From: Actinoallomurus iriomotensis
Lineage (GTDB): Bacteria; Actinomycetota; Actinomycetes; Streptosporangiales; Streptosporangiaceae
Assembly: GCF_030269445.1 (NCBI RefSeq)
Contig: NZ_BSTJ01000007.1
Span: 281,957-345,956 of the forward strand
Reading direction: 5' to 3'
Length of the DNA: 64,000 nucleotides
Position numbers and translations under genes: made by a program
Part shown: in pieces, positions 8,142 to 17,123 of the stretch
Position numbering within the stretch: position 1 is the stretch's first letter
Layout of the letters: every line of letters starts with the position of its first letter
Notes under the pieces: generated by a model
The model's input: the letters and a program-made list of their open reading frames with translations, nothing else
What the model was told of the DNA's origin: nothing
The model's database searches: none

Positions 8142-9440
8142 ATGAGCTGGCTGTTCGTGGTGGGCATCGTCGTCTTCTTCTTCGGACTGCTCGCCTCGAT
8201 CGCCCTGCATGAGCTGGGCCACCTGTCATTCGCGAAGCTTTTCGGCGTGCGCGTGCCGCAGTACATGGTCGGGTTCGGCCCGACGATGTGGTCTCGGCAC
8301 ACGGGCGAGACCGAGTACGGCGTCAAGTGGATCCCGCTGGGCGGCTACATCCGCATGATCGGCATGCTGCCTCCGCGCAAGGACGACCCGGAGGGCATGC
8401 TGCGCGCCTCCTCGACCGGGCGGTTCCAGACGCTGATCGAGTCCGCGCGCGGCGCCTCGCTCGAAGAGGTCGGCCCCGGCGACGAGGACCGCGTCTTCTA
8501 CAGCAAGAAGTGGTGGCAGAAGGTCATCATCATGTTCGCCGGGCCGTTCATGAACATCGTGCTCGCGTTCGTGTTCATCAGCATCGTGGTGATGGGCATC
8601 GGCGTGTCGACGTACCAGCCGGTCATCGGTGAAGTGGCCAAGTGCACGATCCCGGCGGCGCAGGCCGGCCGTGACTGCTCGGCGAGCGACCCGGCGACCC
8701 CGGCGGTGCAGGCCGGGCTCCGGCCGGGCGACCGGATCCTGTCCTACGACGGCCACAAGATCTCCTCCTACGACAAGCTCCAGGGGCTGATCCGTGCCTC
8801 CGGCGGCCGTACGGTGGCGGTCGTCGTGCGGCGCGGCGGCCAGACGCTCGACCTGAATGTGCCGGTCACCACCAACCAGATGCAGTCGCTGACCGACCCC
8901 GACAAGACGGAGAAGGTCGGCTTCCTCGGCATCACGCCGACGAACGCGCGCGAGCGCCAGGGCCCCGGCATGGTGGTCAGCACGATGTCGGACCTGACGA
9001 CGCGCACGTTCGGCTCGCTGGTCAACATGCCCAAGAAGATGGTCGGCGTCTGGAACGCCGCGTTCAGCGACAAGAAGCGCGACCCCAACGGCCCGATCGG
9101 CGTGGTCGGCGCGAGCCGCATCGGCGGCGAGATCGCCGCGTCGCACGAGCCCGGCCTGGACAAGCTGGCGTTCTTCCTGATGATGCTGGGCACGGTCAAC
9201 TTCGCCATCGGGATGTTCAACCTGGTGCCGTTGCTCCCGCTGGACGGCGGCCACATCCTCGGGGCGCTCTGGGAGGGCGTCAAGCGTGGCGTGGCGCGGC
9301 TGACCCGCCGGCCCGACCCGGGTCACGTGGACGTCGCCAAGGCGCTCCCGCTGACGTACGCCATGGCGGCGGTGATCATTACGATGGGCGCGCTGCTGAT
9401 CTACGCGGACCTGGTGAACCCGGTACGTCTCAACGGCTGA
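8142..9440 (+). CDS. rip1: M50 site-2 protease, Rip1/RseP family
   Basis: Intramembrane zinc metalloprotease, 432 residues. Seen: HELGH (23-27) inside the first membrane helix, a second membrane segment near 130-150, one PDZ domain with GLRPGDRILSYDG (about 190-205), and the third zinc ligand in LVPLLPLDGGH near 365. Known: Rip1 cleaves anti-sigma factors and other membrane proteins in mycobacteria. ATG 8142 has GGAG at suitable spacing. Unlike many actinobacteria, it is not flanked by dxr and ispG here, so it is either a displaced orthologue or a second copy. Confidence 0.9.
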   Translation: MSWLFVVGIVVFFFGLLASIALHELGHLSFAKLFGVRVPQYMVGFGPTMWSRHTGETEYGVKWIPLGGYIRMIGMLPPRKDDPEGMLRASSTGRFQTLIESARGASLEEVGPGDEDRVFYSKKWWQKVIIMFAGPFMNIVLAFVFISIVVMGIGVSTYQPVIGEVAKCTIPAAQAGRDCSASDPATPAVQAGLRPGDRILSYDGHKISSYDKLQGLIRASGGRTVAVVVRRGGQTLDLNVPVTTNQMQSLTDPDKTEKVGFLGITPTNARERQGPGMVVSTMSDLTTRTFGSLVNMPKKMVGVWNAAFSDKKRDPNGPIGVVGASRIGGEIAASHEPGLDKLAFFLMMLGTVNFAIGMFNLVPLLPLDGGHILGALWEGVKRGVARLTRRPDPGHVDVAKALPLTYAMAAVIITMGALLIYADLVNPVRLNG

Positions 9441-9540
9441 CCGGCATTACGCTTCGCTGACCTGGTATTTCCCTTAGGGGCAATCGTCGCCGACGGCCGG
9501 AATGGGTCATGATGAGGGCGTACGAACTCGGGGGCGAATC

Positions 9541-10335
9541 GTGGGGGAGTTCTTCACGCAGCGAATCGTGGATACCGGCAGGTTGCCGCTGTTCTGCTTC
9601 TTTGTGGCGTTCATCGTCACGTTCGTGGCGGTACGCATCAACGTGCGGCTCATCCGGGCCAAGGTCCGCTGGTGGTTCAAGAACGTGCAGGTCGGCGACC
9701 TGCACATCCACCATGTGGTCTTCGGCGTGGTGCTCATGCTGGTCGGCGGGGTGGCCGCCCTGTCCATCCCGGACGCGTACACGATCTGGTTCGCGGCGGC
9801 GGCCAGCGTCTTCGGCGTCGGCGCGGCGCTCGTGCTGGACGAGTTCGCCCTGATCCTGCACCTGCGTGACGTGTACTGGATGGAAGAGGGCCGCGCGTCG
9901 GTCGACGCGGTGTTCATCGCCGTGGCCGTGACGGGCCTGATCCTCGTCGGCGTCCGCCCGATCGGCTTCAGCGACGTACGGGACCTGGGCCCGGACCGTA
10001 CGGTGCCGGTCGGGGTGTTCCTGCTGGTCCTGTCGAACGTGCTCGTCAACCTGGCCCTGGCCATCGTGACGCTGTTCAAGGGCAAGATCTGGACCGGCCT
10101 GCTGGGGCTGTTCTTGCCGGTGGTGCTGGTGGTGAGCGCGTTCCGCCTGGCCCGGCCCGGCTCTCCGTGGGCCCGCTGGCGGTACGGGACGGACACGAGG
10201 AAGCTCCACCGGGCCCTGCGCCGGGAGGAACGCCTCAGACGGCCCCTGATCCGGGCGAAGATCTGGGTGCAGGAGTTCATCGCGGGCCGGCACGACCTGA
10301 TCGTCCAGGACCACCGCCGGCGCCACCGCCGCTGA
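9541..10335 (+). CDS. Conserved polytopic membrane protein, unknown function
   Basis: About 264 residues with roughly six hydrophobic segments (GRLPLFCFFVAFIVTFVAV; HHVVFGVVLMLVGGVAAL; TIWFAAAASVFGVGAALVLD; AVFIAVAVTGLILVG; GVFLLVLSNVLVNLALAIV; WTGLLGLFLPVVLVVSAF) and a long basic cytoplasmic tail rich in Arg and His. A conserved-looking GDLHIHH and acidic LDEFAL flank TM2-TM3, suggestive of metal or proton handling, but I cannot name a function. GTG 9541 is chosen for the GGGG run 6-10 bases upstream; ATG 9502 in the same frame is an alternative. Ends 7 bp before the convergent ligase. Confidence 0.7.
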   Translation: MGEFFTQRIVDTGRLPLFCFFVAFIVTFVAVRINVRLIRAKVRWWFKNVQVGDLHIHHVVFGVVLMLVGGVAALSIPDAYTIWFAAAASVFGVGAALVLDEFALILHLRDVYWMEEGRASVDAVFIAVAVTGLILVGVRPIGFSDVRDLGPDRTVPVGVFLLVLSNVLVNLALAIVTLFKGKIWTGLLGLFLPVVLVVSAFRLARPGSPWARWRYGTDTRKLHRALRREERLRRPLIRAKIWVQEFIAGRHDLIVQDHRRRHRR

Positions 10336-10342
10336 GGCGCGG

Positions 10343-11854
10343 TCAGAAGGCGGCGGTGGCGCGCACGCTGTCGATCGTGTCCGCCTCCTCGGCGGTCTTG
10401 TCGGGGCGGTGGCGGAGGACGCGGGCGAAGCGCAGCGCCAGGCCGCCCGGGTAGCGGGGGCTGCGCTGGACGCCGTCGAAGGCGATCTCCACGACCAGCT
10501 CAGGCCGGACGTACACCGTCCACTGGTCGCGCCGCTCCTCCAGGCCCAGGAGGCGTTCGGTCTGCCAGCGGAGCATCTCGTCGGTCAGGCCCTTGAACGT
10601 CTTGCCCAGCATGACGAAACCGCCCGACTCGGGGTCGCGGGCGCCCAGGTGCAGGTTGGACAGCATGCCCTGCCGCCGTCCGTGACCCCACTCGACCGCC
10701 AGCACGACCAGGTCGAGCGTGTGCCGGGGCTTCACCTTGATCCACCCGGCTCCCCGGCGGCCCGCGGTGTACGGAGTGTCCAGCGACTTGACCAGCACGC
10801 CCTCGTGGCCGTGGGCGAGGGCGTCGCCGAAGAACGCGGTCGCCTCCTCCACCGAATCGGTCACCAGACGCGGCATGCGCAGCGGCTCCGGCACGAGCGC
10901 CGCGAGCGTCTCATTGCGCTCGGCGCCCGGCCGGTCGATGAGATCGGTGCCGTCGGCGTGCAGCACGTCGAACAGGAACACCGACAGCGGCACGTCCTGC
11001 CCGGCGCCGCGACGGGCCACCCGCGCCGACGTCACCTGGAACGGGTGCGGCCGCCCGTCGTCGCGCAGGGCGATCAGCTCGCCGTCGAAGACCGCGGAGC
11101 GTACGGGCAGCGCGCCGATCGCCTCCACCGCCTCCGGCAGGCGGGCGGTGATGTCGTCGAGCGTGCGGGTGAACAGACGCACCTCGCCGTCGCGTACGTG
11201 GGCCTGCACGCGGATGCCGTCGAGCTTCCACTCGACCGCCGCCGGACTGACCTTGTCCATCGCGGCCTCGACCGACGGGGCGCTGGCGGCGAGCATCGGC
11301 TTGACCGGGCGGCCGACCTCCAGCCCGAAGCCGCGCAGGCCCTCGCGGCCCGCCGTGAGCGCCGCCTCGGCCACCGCGAACAGCGAGCCGCGGAACATCG
11401 CCGCGCGCCGTACCTCGGCGGCGGGCACCTTCGCCGCGGCGGCGATCGCGTCGGCCATGACCCCGTCGAGCGCGCCCTGGCGCAGCTCTCCCGAGAGCAG
11501 CCGGAGCAGGAAACCGTGTTCCTCGGCCGTCGCGCGGGCGAACAAGTCGGCCAGCAGGGCTTTCCGGGTGGCCACGGAACCCTTACCCGAGACTTGGCCG
11601 ACAGCGGTGAACGCGGCATCCACGTCGGCCAGTGTGAGGGTGGCCTCCGTGGCCGGAGCGGGCCGCTCGCGAAGAACGGCCCAGCCGACGCCGATCTGGC
11701 GTTGGGGCAGCTCACCGGACAGATAGGCGACCGCGATGGCCACCTCGTCCGGCGTCGCGAGGCGGAGGCGGTCGGCGAGCAGCTCGCGCTTGGCGAGCCG
11801 CGCCGACGTCGCGGCGACCGCGCGTGAGGTTTCGGCGATGTCCGTCAGCAGCAC
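10343..11854 (-). CDS. ligB: ATP-dependent DNA ligase (LigB type)
   Basis: NTP-dependent DNA ligase, 503 residues, matching the size of mycobacterial LigB. Domain order: N-terminal helical DNA-binding domain (about 1-180), adenylation domain with nucleophile Lys210 in EWKLDGIR, then motifs [22 protein letters not shown] and GWIKVKPRH (motif V), and the OB-fold to the C-terminus. GTG 11854 is preceded by no Shine-Dalgarno but by CACAAT six bases upstream, suggesting a leaderless message. Known: LigB seals nicks, non-essential beside NAD-dependent LigA, and is thought to serve repair. The promoter at 11861-11883 supports damage induction. Confidence 0.92.
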   Translation of the reverse strand: MLLTDIAETSRAVAATSARLAKRELLADRLRLATPDEVAIAVAYLSGELPQRQIGVGWAVLRERPAPATEATLTLADVDAAFTAVGQVSGKGSVATRKALLADLFARATAEEHGFLLRLLSGELRQGALDGVMADAIAAAAKVPAAEVRRAAMFRGSLFAVAEAALTAGREGLRGFGLEVGRPVKPMLAASAPSVEAAMDKVSPAAVEWKLDGIRVQAHVRDGEVRLFTRTLDDITARLPEAVEAIGALPVRSAVFDGELIALRDDGRPHPFQVTSARVARRGAGQDVPLSVFLFDVLHADGTDLIDRPGAERNETLAALVPEPLRMPRLVTDSVEEATAFFGDALAHGHEGVLVKSLDTPYTAGRRGAGWIKVKPRHTLDLVVLAVEWGHGRRQGMLSNLHLGARDPESGGFVMLGKTFKGLTDEMLRWQTERLLGLEERRDQWTVYVRPELVVEIAFDGVQRSPRYPGGLALRFARVLRHRPDKTAEEADTIDSVRATAAF

Positions 11855-11860
11855 ATTCGC

Positions 11861-11883
11861 ATTGTGACTCTGGGGGCCGACAA
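11861..11883 (-). promoter_or_regulatory. Candidate RecA-NDp/PafBC-type DNA-damage promoter of the ligase
   Basis: Reading the minus strand: TTGTCGGCC (11883-11875), 8 bases, then CACAAT (11866-11861), then 6 bases to the GTG start. The established LexA-independent damage promoter is TTGTCRGTG-N8-TAnnnT. The -35-like element matches in its first seven positions and the spacing is exact; the -10 is a weaker match (C for T at the first position). Confidence 0.5.
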
Positions 11884-11919
11884 TCGAGACGACCCCCCAC
11901 CCCCCGAGCGAGGAGCGGC

Positions 11920-12810
11920 ATGGCCTCCCGTCACAGACCGGCGGCACCACCACCATCGACCGAAACCGGCCCTGGTATACCGGCCGGTTCCCCGGTTACC
12001 TTCTCAACGAGCGATCGTCCCGGCCCGGCGGCCGGGGATTGGGGAGAGGGATTGGGTCTGCCGCGCCTACCGGAGCCCTTCCACCGGGTGTACTCCCCGC
12101 CGGACGCGCCCAAGGCGAAGGCGCGCCGGTCGGGGGTCGTCGGCGCGATCCTCGCGGTGGTCGCCGCGGTGGCGCTGGCCGCCGTGGGCGTCTTCGCCTT
12201 CGCCCGCGACGGCGCGCGTCCGAAGGCCGGGTCGACGATGGTCGACCGGCCGCCGCGGTCCGGCGTCTCGACGACGGCGCGGCCGGCGCCGCCCTCCCAG
12301 GCGCCGGTGTTCGCGACGATCCCGAACGCCTGCGACGTCCTCCAGCCCGCGACCGTACGCCGGTGGGTGCCCACCGACCGTCCCACCGTCGACAAGATGG
12401 GCGCCGAGACCGCCAGCGTCTGCAAGTACTCCCTGTCGCAGGGGCAGCGCTACCGGGCCGTCCAGGTGGACGCCCGCGCCTTCCTGCCCAAGTACATGCA
12501 CGAACAGGCGACCAGCATGACGATCTGGTCGTACGAGGCGCAGTGGAAGCAGGCCGTCAAGGACCTGACCCCCGACACCCGCTCGCTGCGCCGCATCGGC
12601 GGGCTCGGCGACGCGGCGTTCGAGCGCTACTGGATCGACCGGGACGTGCACGTCGCGGTGGGGGAGGCGACGGTCCGCTACCGCAACGTCGTCCTGCGCA
12701 TGCAGTACACCGAAGAACAGCCGGCGGCGAAGGACCGCGCCGCCAGCGAACAGCGGTGCCTCGCGAACGCCATCGCCGCGGCCCGCGCCGGCCTGCCCGC
12801 CTTCCACTAG
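11920..12810 (+). CDS. Membrane-anchored DUF3558-like protein
   Basis: 296 residues: a Pro-rich cytoplasmic N-terminus (about 1-75), one membrane helix ([20 protein letters not shown], about 85-104), a Pro/Ser linker and an extracellular domain starting [19 protein letters not shown]. The NACDVL opening, a second Cys in SVCKYS and a later one in EQRCLANAI resemble DUF3558-type lipoprotein domains of actinobacteria, here carried on a membrane anchor. ATG 11920 has GAGGAG 5 bases upstream. Divergent from the ligase, so the 65-bp gap must hold both promoters. Function unknown. Confidence 0.75.
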   Translation: MASRHRPAAPPPSTETGPGIPAGSPVTFSTSDRPGPAAGDWGEGLGLPRLPEPFHRVYSPPDAPKAKARRSGVVGAILAVVAAVALAAVGVFAFARDGARPKAGSTMVDRPPRSGVSTTARPAPPSQAPVFATIPNACDVLQPATVRRWVPTDRPTVDKMGAETASVCKYSLSQGQRYRAVQVDARAFLPKYMHEQATSMTIWSYEAQWKQAVKDLTPDTRSLRRIGGLGDAAFERYWIDRDVHVAVGEATVRYRNVVLRMQYTEEQPAAKDRAASEQRCLANAIAAARAGLPAFH

Positions 12811-12858
12811 ACAGAAGATTCTGGGGCGCGTCGCCATCCGTCCCATAGGGTGCGAATC

Positions 12859-14058
12859 ATGCGCGATGTTGTCGTCTGTTCCCCTGTCCGTACGCCGGTC
12901 GGCCGCTACGGCGGCGCGTTGCGCGACGTGGGCGTCGCCGAACTGGCCGCCACGGCGATCCGCGCCCTGGTCGCCCGTACGGGGATCGAACCCGCCGAGG
13001 TGAGCGACGTCATCCTCGGGCAGGGCTACCCGAACGGCGAGAGCCCCGCGATCGGCCGGGTCGCCGCACTCGACGCCGGGCTGCCGGTGGAGGTCGGCGG
13101 GTACCAGATCGACCGCCGGTGCGGCTCCGGTCTCCAAGCGGTGATCAACGCCGTCATGCAGGTGGCCACCGGGGCCAGCGACGCGATCATCGCGGGCGGC
13201 GCCGAGAGCATGAGCGGCGTGGAGTACTACGCCGACGACCTGCGCTGGGGCCGCCCCGGCGCGGAGATCAAGTTCGCCGACCGGCTGGCGCGCGCCCGCG
13301 TCACCGCCGGCGGCCGCGACCATCCCGTACCCGGCGGCATGCTCGAGACGGCGGAGAACGTCCGCGCACAGTACGGCATCGGCCGCGAGGAGCAGGACGA
13401 ACTGGCGCTGCGATCACACCGGCTGGCCGTCGCGGCCCAGGAGGAGGGCCGGTTCGCCGACGAGATCGTGCCGGTCGAGGTGACCGACCGCAAGGGCACC
13501 CAGATGGTCGACCGCGACGAGCACCCGCGCGCGGACACCTCCCTGGAGCGCCTCGCCGCGCTGAAGCCGGTGATGAGGATCGACGGCGCGACCGTCACGG
13601 CGGGCAACTCCAGCGGCCAGAACGACGGCGCGGCCGTCTGCCTCGTCACGACCCGCGAGAAGGCGGAGGCGCTCGGCCTCGCTCCCCAGGCACGGCTCGT
13701 GTCCTGGGCGGTGGCCGGCGTGCCGCCCCACCTGATGGGCCTGGGCCCGGTGCCGGCGACCGCCGAGGCCCTGCGCCGGGCGGGACTGAGCCTGGACGAC
13801 ATGGATCTGATCGAGCTGAACGAGGCTTTCGCCGCCCAGGTCCTCGGCGTCCTGCGCGAGTGGAAACTGCCCGACCTGGACCGGTTCAACGTCAACGGCT
13901 CGGGCATCTCCCTCGGCCACCCGGTCGGCGCGACCGGCGCCCGCATCCTGACGACCATGCTGTACGAACTCCGCCGCCGCGAGGCGAGGTACGGCCTGGA
14001 GACGATGTGCATCGGCGGCGGCCAGGGCCTGGCGGCGGTCTTCGAACGCGTCGCCTGA
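12859..14058 (+). CDS. Thiolase family acetyl-CoA C-acyltransferase
   Basis: Thiolase of 399 residues. Seen: acyl-accepting Cys88 in DRRCGSGLQAV, the catalytic His in GHPVGATGAR, and the second Cys in CIGGGQGLA. The NEAFAAQ motif lies upstream of the His. Known: degradative or biosynthetic thiolases catalyse reversible Claisen condensation of acyl-CoAs. No beta-oxidation partner sits beside it, so chain-length preference cannot be inferred. ATG 12859 is preferred; a GTG three codons upstream is possible. It ends in a region of minisatellite DNA with no following gene for 625 bp. Confidence 0.9.
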   Translation: MRDVVVCSPVRTPVGRYGGALRDVGVAELAATAIRALVARTGIEPAEVSDVILGQGYPNGESPAIGRVAALDAGLPVEVGGYQIDRRCGSGLQAVINAVMQVATGASDAIIAGGAESMSGVEYYADDLRWGRPGAEIKFADRLARARVTAGGRDHPVPGGMLETAENVRAQYGIGREEQDELALRSHRLAVAAQEEGRFADEIVPVEVTDRKGTQMVDRDEHPRADTSLERLAALKPVMRIDGATVTAGNSSGQNDGAAVCLVTTREKAEALGLAPQARLVSWAVAGVPPHLMGLGPVPATAEALRRAGLSLDDMDLIELNEAFAAQVLGVLREWKLPDLDRFNVNGSGISLGHPVGATGARILTTMLYELRRREARYGLETMCIGGGQGLAAVFERVA

Positions 14059-14076
14059 GAGCTCGCCCGTAGCCGC

Positions 14077-14212
14077 GGTGGTTCCTGTGCGGCGGTGGTT
14101 CCTGTGCGGCGGTGGTTCCTGTGCGGCGGTGGTTCCTGTGCGGCGGTGGTTCCTGTGCGGCGGTGGTTCCTGTGCGGCGGTGGTTCCTGTGCGGCGGTGG
14201 CTGCTGTGCGGC
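14077..14212. repeat. 17-bp tandem minisatellite, 8 copies
   Basis: Seven perfect copies of GGTGGTTCCTGTGCGGC (14077-14195) followed by one variant copy (GGTGGCTGCTGTGCGGC, 14196-14212) and a partial ninth. Because 17 is not a multiple of 3, all three plus-strand frames stay open and read the same 17-residue periodic peptide, which explains the overlapping spurious frames here. Confidence 0.95.
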
Positions 14213-14370
14213 GGTGGTCCCCGCCCGGAGACAGTCCCCGCCCGCCTCGGGGGGCTCAGCCCACTTCCATTGTCAAGCGCTGGAACCCCCGGCGAAAGAC
14301 CAGCGGGCGGCTGGGGATAACTCGCGCGGCGACCCCGGCTCTCACGGCGCGCCGCCGCGCCGGTGCCGGC

Positions 14371-14510
14371 GTGAGGGCGCGGTTCCCCCTGAGCGTGAGG
14401 GCGGGGTTCCCCCTGAGCGTGAGGGCGCGGTTCCCCTGAGCGTGAGGGCGCGGTTCCCCTGAGCGTGAGGGCGCGGTTCCCCTGAGCACGAGAGCGCGGC
14501 TCACCCCGTG
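14371..14510. repeat. 23/24-bp tandem repeat, 5 copies plus a degenerate sixth
   Basis: Unit GTGAGGGCGCGGTTCC followed by CC(C)CTGAGC. Copies: 14371-14394 and 14395-14418 (24 bp, the second with one C-to-G change), 14419-14441, 14442-14464 and 14465-14487 (23 bp, one C fewer), then a diverged copy 14488-14510. The 24-to-23 step is a one-base slip in the C run. Confidence 0.92.
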
Positions 14511-14683
14511 TCAGCGCACGGCGACCGGCTCCATACCCGCCTCTACCAGCGATTTCGCAGAACGCGACAATCCGTCCCGATCTCGGGGAGATCCGGGGAA
14601 TAGTCGCGCCGCGTCAGGTGATTGGACTCTGGAGTGGCCCGACCGGGCCCGGTCTGCGTCCCTCGACTCTCTCCTGATGCCTT

Positions 14684-15934
14684 ATGACGCTTCAGCCTGT
14701 CTCCTTCCGAGTCTCCGAGCCCCTGAACCTCATTCGCCGCAGGGCCCAGCCGACGGCCGCGCTGGTCGCCCGGCTCACGGGCACCGCCACGGTGGCGTAC
14801 CTGATCGCCCTGCTGTTGCCCGGCACGACCACCAAGCCGACCCTCGCGCCGCTGACCGCGCTGCTGGTCCTCCAGGTCAGTCTGTACCGGACGCTGCGCA
14901 GCGCGGTCCAGCGGATCGGCAGCGTGGTCGGCGGCGTCCTGATCGCCGTCCTCCTCGCCATGGTCCTCGGGTTCACCTGGTGGACCCTTGGCCTGGCCAT
15001 CGGGGCGGCGCTCGTACTCGGCCACGTGTTGCGCCTCGGCGAGCACATCCTCGAGGTGCCGATCAGTGCGATGCTGATCCTGTCCCTGCCGACCGGCGTC
15101 AACGCCACCGACCGGGTCGTGGAGACCCTGGTCGGCGCCGCCGTGGGGCTGGCCGCCGGTCTGATCCTGTCGCCGGTACGCGTCCAGCCCGCCGAAGAGG
15201 CGGTGGAGGACGTCGGCCTGGAGATGGGCCGGCTGCTCCAGGAGATGGCCGACGGGCTGCGCCAGACGCCCTCCCACGAGGAGGCCGTCGGCTGGCTGAA
15301 CCGGGCGCGCACGCTCGGCAAGGAGCTGGGCCGGGTCGACCGCGCCCTCGGCGATGCCGAGGACAGCATCCGGCTCAACCCGCGCGCGACCGGGTTCCCC
15401 CACGCGTCTCTCGTGCTCCGTACGGGCCTGGACTCCCTGGAGCACCTCTGGATCAACATCCGCGTCCTCGCGCGCGTCATCGCCGACAGCACGCATGAGC
15501 GCGACGATCCGGCGTTCGGCCGTGCCGCCCAGGAGCATCTCGCGGGCATGCTGGCGGACCTCGCCGCGGCCATGCGCGTGTACGGGCGCGTGATCAGGGC
15601 CGAGGTGGCCGGGGACACGGGTCCGGCGGACGGGGAGCTCCGCAGGAGCCTGGGCCGGGCCGAGCACCACCGCGACCTGCTGGCCGAGGAACTGCTGAGG
15701 ATGCCGGCAGGCGACTCCGGCGAGTGGTCGCTGCGCGGCGAGCTGCTGGCCCACCTGGACCGGTTGTCGGACCAGCTTCGCGTGGAGCACCGGACGCACG
15801 CGCGGCAGAGCCGGTCGCGTCGCCGGGCGGCGCGGCGCCTGCCGGTGCGGGTGACGCCGGACGGGTCCCGGCCCAGGGACTCTCGCCGGGCGGCCCGGCG
15901 CGGCTCTCGCCGTTCCCAGGCACATGTAATTTGA
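14684..15934 (+). CDS. FUSC family membrane protein (aromatic acid exporter-like)
   Basis: 416 residues. The N-terminal half has about five or six closely spaced hydrophobic helices (for example VAYLIALLLPG, LTALLVLQVSLY, VVGGVLIAVLLAMVLGF, LGLAIGAALVLGHVL), with the FUSC-type TKPTLAPLTALLVLQ opening; the C-terminal half is a soluble helical domain ending in an Arg-rich tail. Known: FUSC proteins include aromatic-acid and fusaric-acid efflux components, but actinobacterial members are mostly uncharacterised. ATG 14684 has no clear Shine-Dalgarno. Stands alone, so its role is not informed by neighbours. Confidence 0.82.
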   Translation: MTLQPVSFRVSEPLNLIRRRAQPTAALVARLTGTATVAYLIALLLPGTTTKPTLAPLTALLVLQVSLYRTLRSAVQRIGSVVGGVLIAVLLAMVLGFTWWTLGLAIGAALVLGHVLRLGEHILEVPISAMLILSLPTGVNATDRVVETLVGAAVGLAAGLILSPVRVQPAEEAVEDVGLEMGRLLQEMADGLRQTPSHEEAVGWLNRARTLGKELGRVDRALGDAEDSIRLNPRATGFPHASLVLRTGLDSLEHLWINIRVLARVIADSTHERDDPAFGRAAQEHLAGMLADLAAAMRVYGRVIRAEVAGDTGPADGELRRSLGRAEHHRDLLAEELLRMPAGDSGEWSLRGELLAHLDRLSDQLRVEHRTHARQSRSRRRAARRLPVRVTPDGSRPRDSRRAARRGSRRSQAHVI

Positions 15935-16499
15935 GCGGACCTCTGCCGGCATGCCCGGTTCGCGGTTTGTCTCCGGTGGATTTCCGGGCGGAGATGTGCT
16001 TTCGAACCGGGCCGAGCGGCTTTATGCGGCGATCAGCCGATAAGAAGGCGATCGACCGTACGCCGTGAGCGAGCGTTTTCACGGTGAAGAGCGATATCTG
16101 TTTGCTATGCGGCGCGACGTCCGCGGCCGGCCCGGCTCGGTGTCCGGCGTGGGCGCCGCGCGCCTGGCGTCCGTACGCAGCGGAATGTCGCGTCGTGTCG
16201 GATAGGTGAACCGCCGAAAGCGGCTCCGACGCCCTCGTCTCATCGTCTACCGTGCCACAACCACACTTTGCGCTACGAGCCGCCTTAGCGAGCTACAAAG
16301 CCGGACAAGAAGCGCCAATCCACTGCTCACGACGGACGAAATCGGCCGTTCTCCTAAGCCGCATGATCTGCACCGTAATCATTAGCTCAAGAGGATAGTG
16401 ATCTTGGTCGTACTGCCCGCATTGCGGGAATGAGGGGGCTGGTGGCGATGCCGGCAGCCGGGAGGAGTCCGGGCTGCCGCTGACATCTAGGGGGGACCC
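15935..16499. other. 565-bp intergenic region, no gene recognised
   Basis: No convincing gene on either strand. The stretch from about 16240 to 16430 is less G+C-rich than its surroundings and probably carries the promoter of the secreted protein at 16500. The last 12 bases hold a strong Shine-Dalgarno (AGGGGGGA). I looked for a riboswitch-like fold and did not recognise one. Confidence 0.5.
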
Positions 16500-17123
16500 A
16501 TGAGGGTCAAGACTCTGACCCTGACAACCGCTTCAGCGGCCGCACTGACCATCGGCTTGGCCTCACCTGCGCTTGCTCTGGCGTCAACGGCCGACATGCT
16601 CGGGGCAGTGCACAACCAGACGGGTTTCGGGGCGCACCACCAGGGTGTGCTCCACAACGGGATGCACCAGGTGGCGCTTCCCAAGGGTGACGATGACGAC
16701 GATGAGGGCGACGACGACGGTGGCGGCGACGCCGAGATCGGCGGCGTTCACCGCTCGCACCACGCCAACGGCCCGCGCGGCCTGTGTGGCGTCGGCGGCC
16801 GCATCGGCGGCATGGCTCACGGCTGTGGGGAGGAGTCCGGGGACGACGACGATGACGACGAGGGCCCCGGCGGCGGCGACTTCGCCTCCGAGCACTCGAG
16901 CGCCTGCTGTGCCGGGGGAGCCGCTCGCGTGAAGGTGACGCGTCCGGCGCCGGCTCCGCCGGCTCCGCGTCACTACGTTCCCACGGGCGCGGTGCGTACG
17001 GGCTTCGGTGGCACGCAGGGGGCGAACGTCCCGCTGGGTGTCGCGGGGATGTCCCTGCTGCTCGGCGGTGCGGGGCTCCTCCCGCTGGCCCGCCGGCGTC
17101 TCCAGGCCAGTGCCCGTTCCTGA
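16500..17123 (+). CDS. Secreted Asp-rich protein, putative class F sortase substrate
   Basis: 207 residues. Signal peptide at 1-30 (basic MRVK, hydrophobic core, ASPALALAS). Then two acidic blocks (about 64-73 and 114-121, runs of five and six Asp), Cys-rich GLCGVGG and ACCAGG segments, a Pro/Ala linker, and a C-terminal cell-wall-anchor-like tail: PTGAVRTGFGGTQG (161-174), a hydrophobic helix (about 178-196) and RRR (198-200). No LPXTG is present. The sortase gene overlaps its 3' end. Acidic clusters suggest calcium or other cation binding at the cell surface. Strong Shine-Dalgarno at 16489-16496. Confidence 0.75.
   Translation: MRVKTLTLTTASAAALTIGLASPALALASTADMLGAVHNQTGFGAHHQGVLHNGMHQVALPKGDDDDDEGDDDGGGDAEIGGVHRSHHANGPRGLCGVGGRIGGMAHGCGEESGDDDDDDEGPGGGDFASEHSSACCAGGAARVKVTRPAPAPPAPRHYVPTGAVRTGFGGTQGANVPLGVAGMSLLLGGAGLLPLARRRLQASARS

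Larger units (their letters stand above)
14059..14683. other. 625-bp gene-free region carrying two minisatellites
   Basis: Between the thiolase stop and the FUSC gene I see no gene. Open frames here only read the tandem repeats or are G+C-driven. The region holds a 17-bp repeat block (14077-14212) and a 23/24-bp block (14371-14510), separated by about 160 bp of unremarkable DNA. The last 170 bp should contain the promoter of the FUSC gene. Confidence 0.7.

Noticed and set aside
14078-14462. Frames of 80-116 residues reading the 17-bp repeat
   Set aside because: Periodic peptide produced by the minisatellite in all frames, with no start signal; not a gene.
14077-14510. CRISPR array
   Set aside because: Repeats are directly tandem with no unique spacers and no cas genes nearby.
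15935-16499. Riboswitch such as a c-di-AMP element before the secreted protein
   Set aside because: I looked for the conserved core bases and did not find them; the gap has no clear structured motif.
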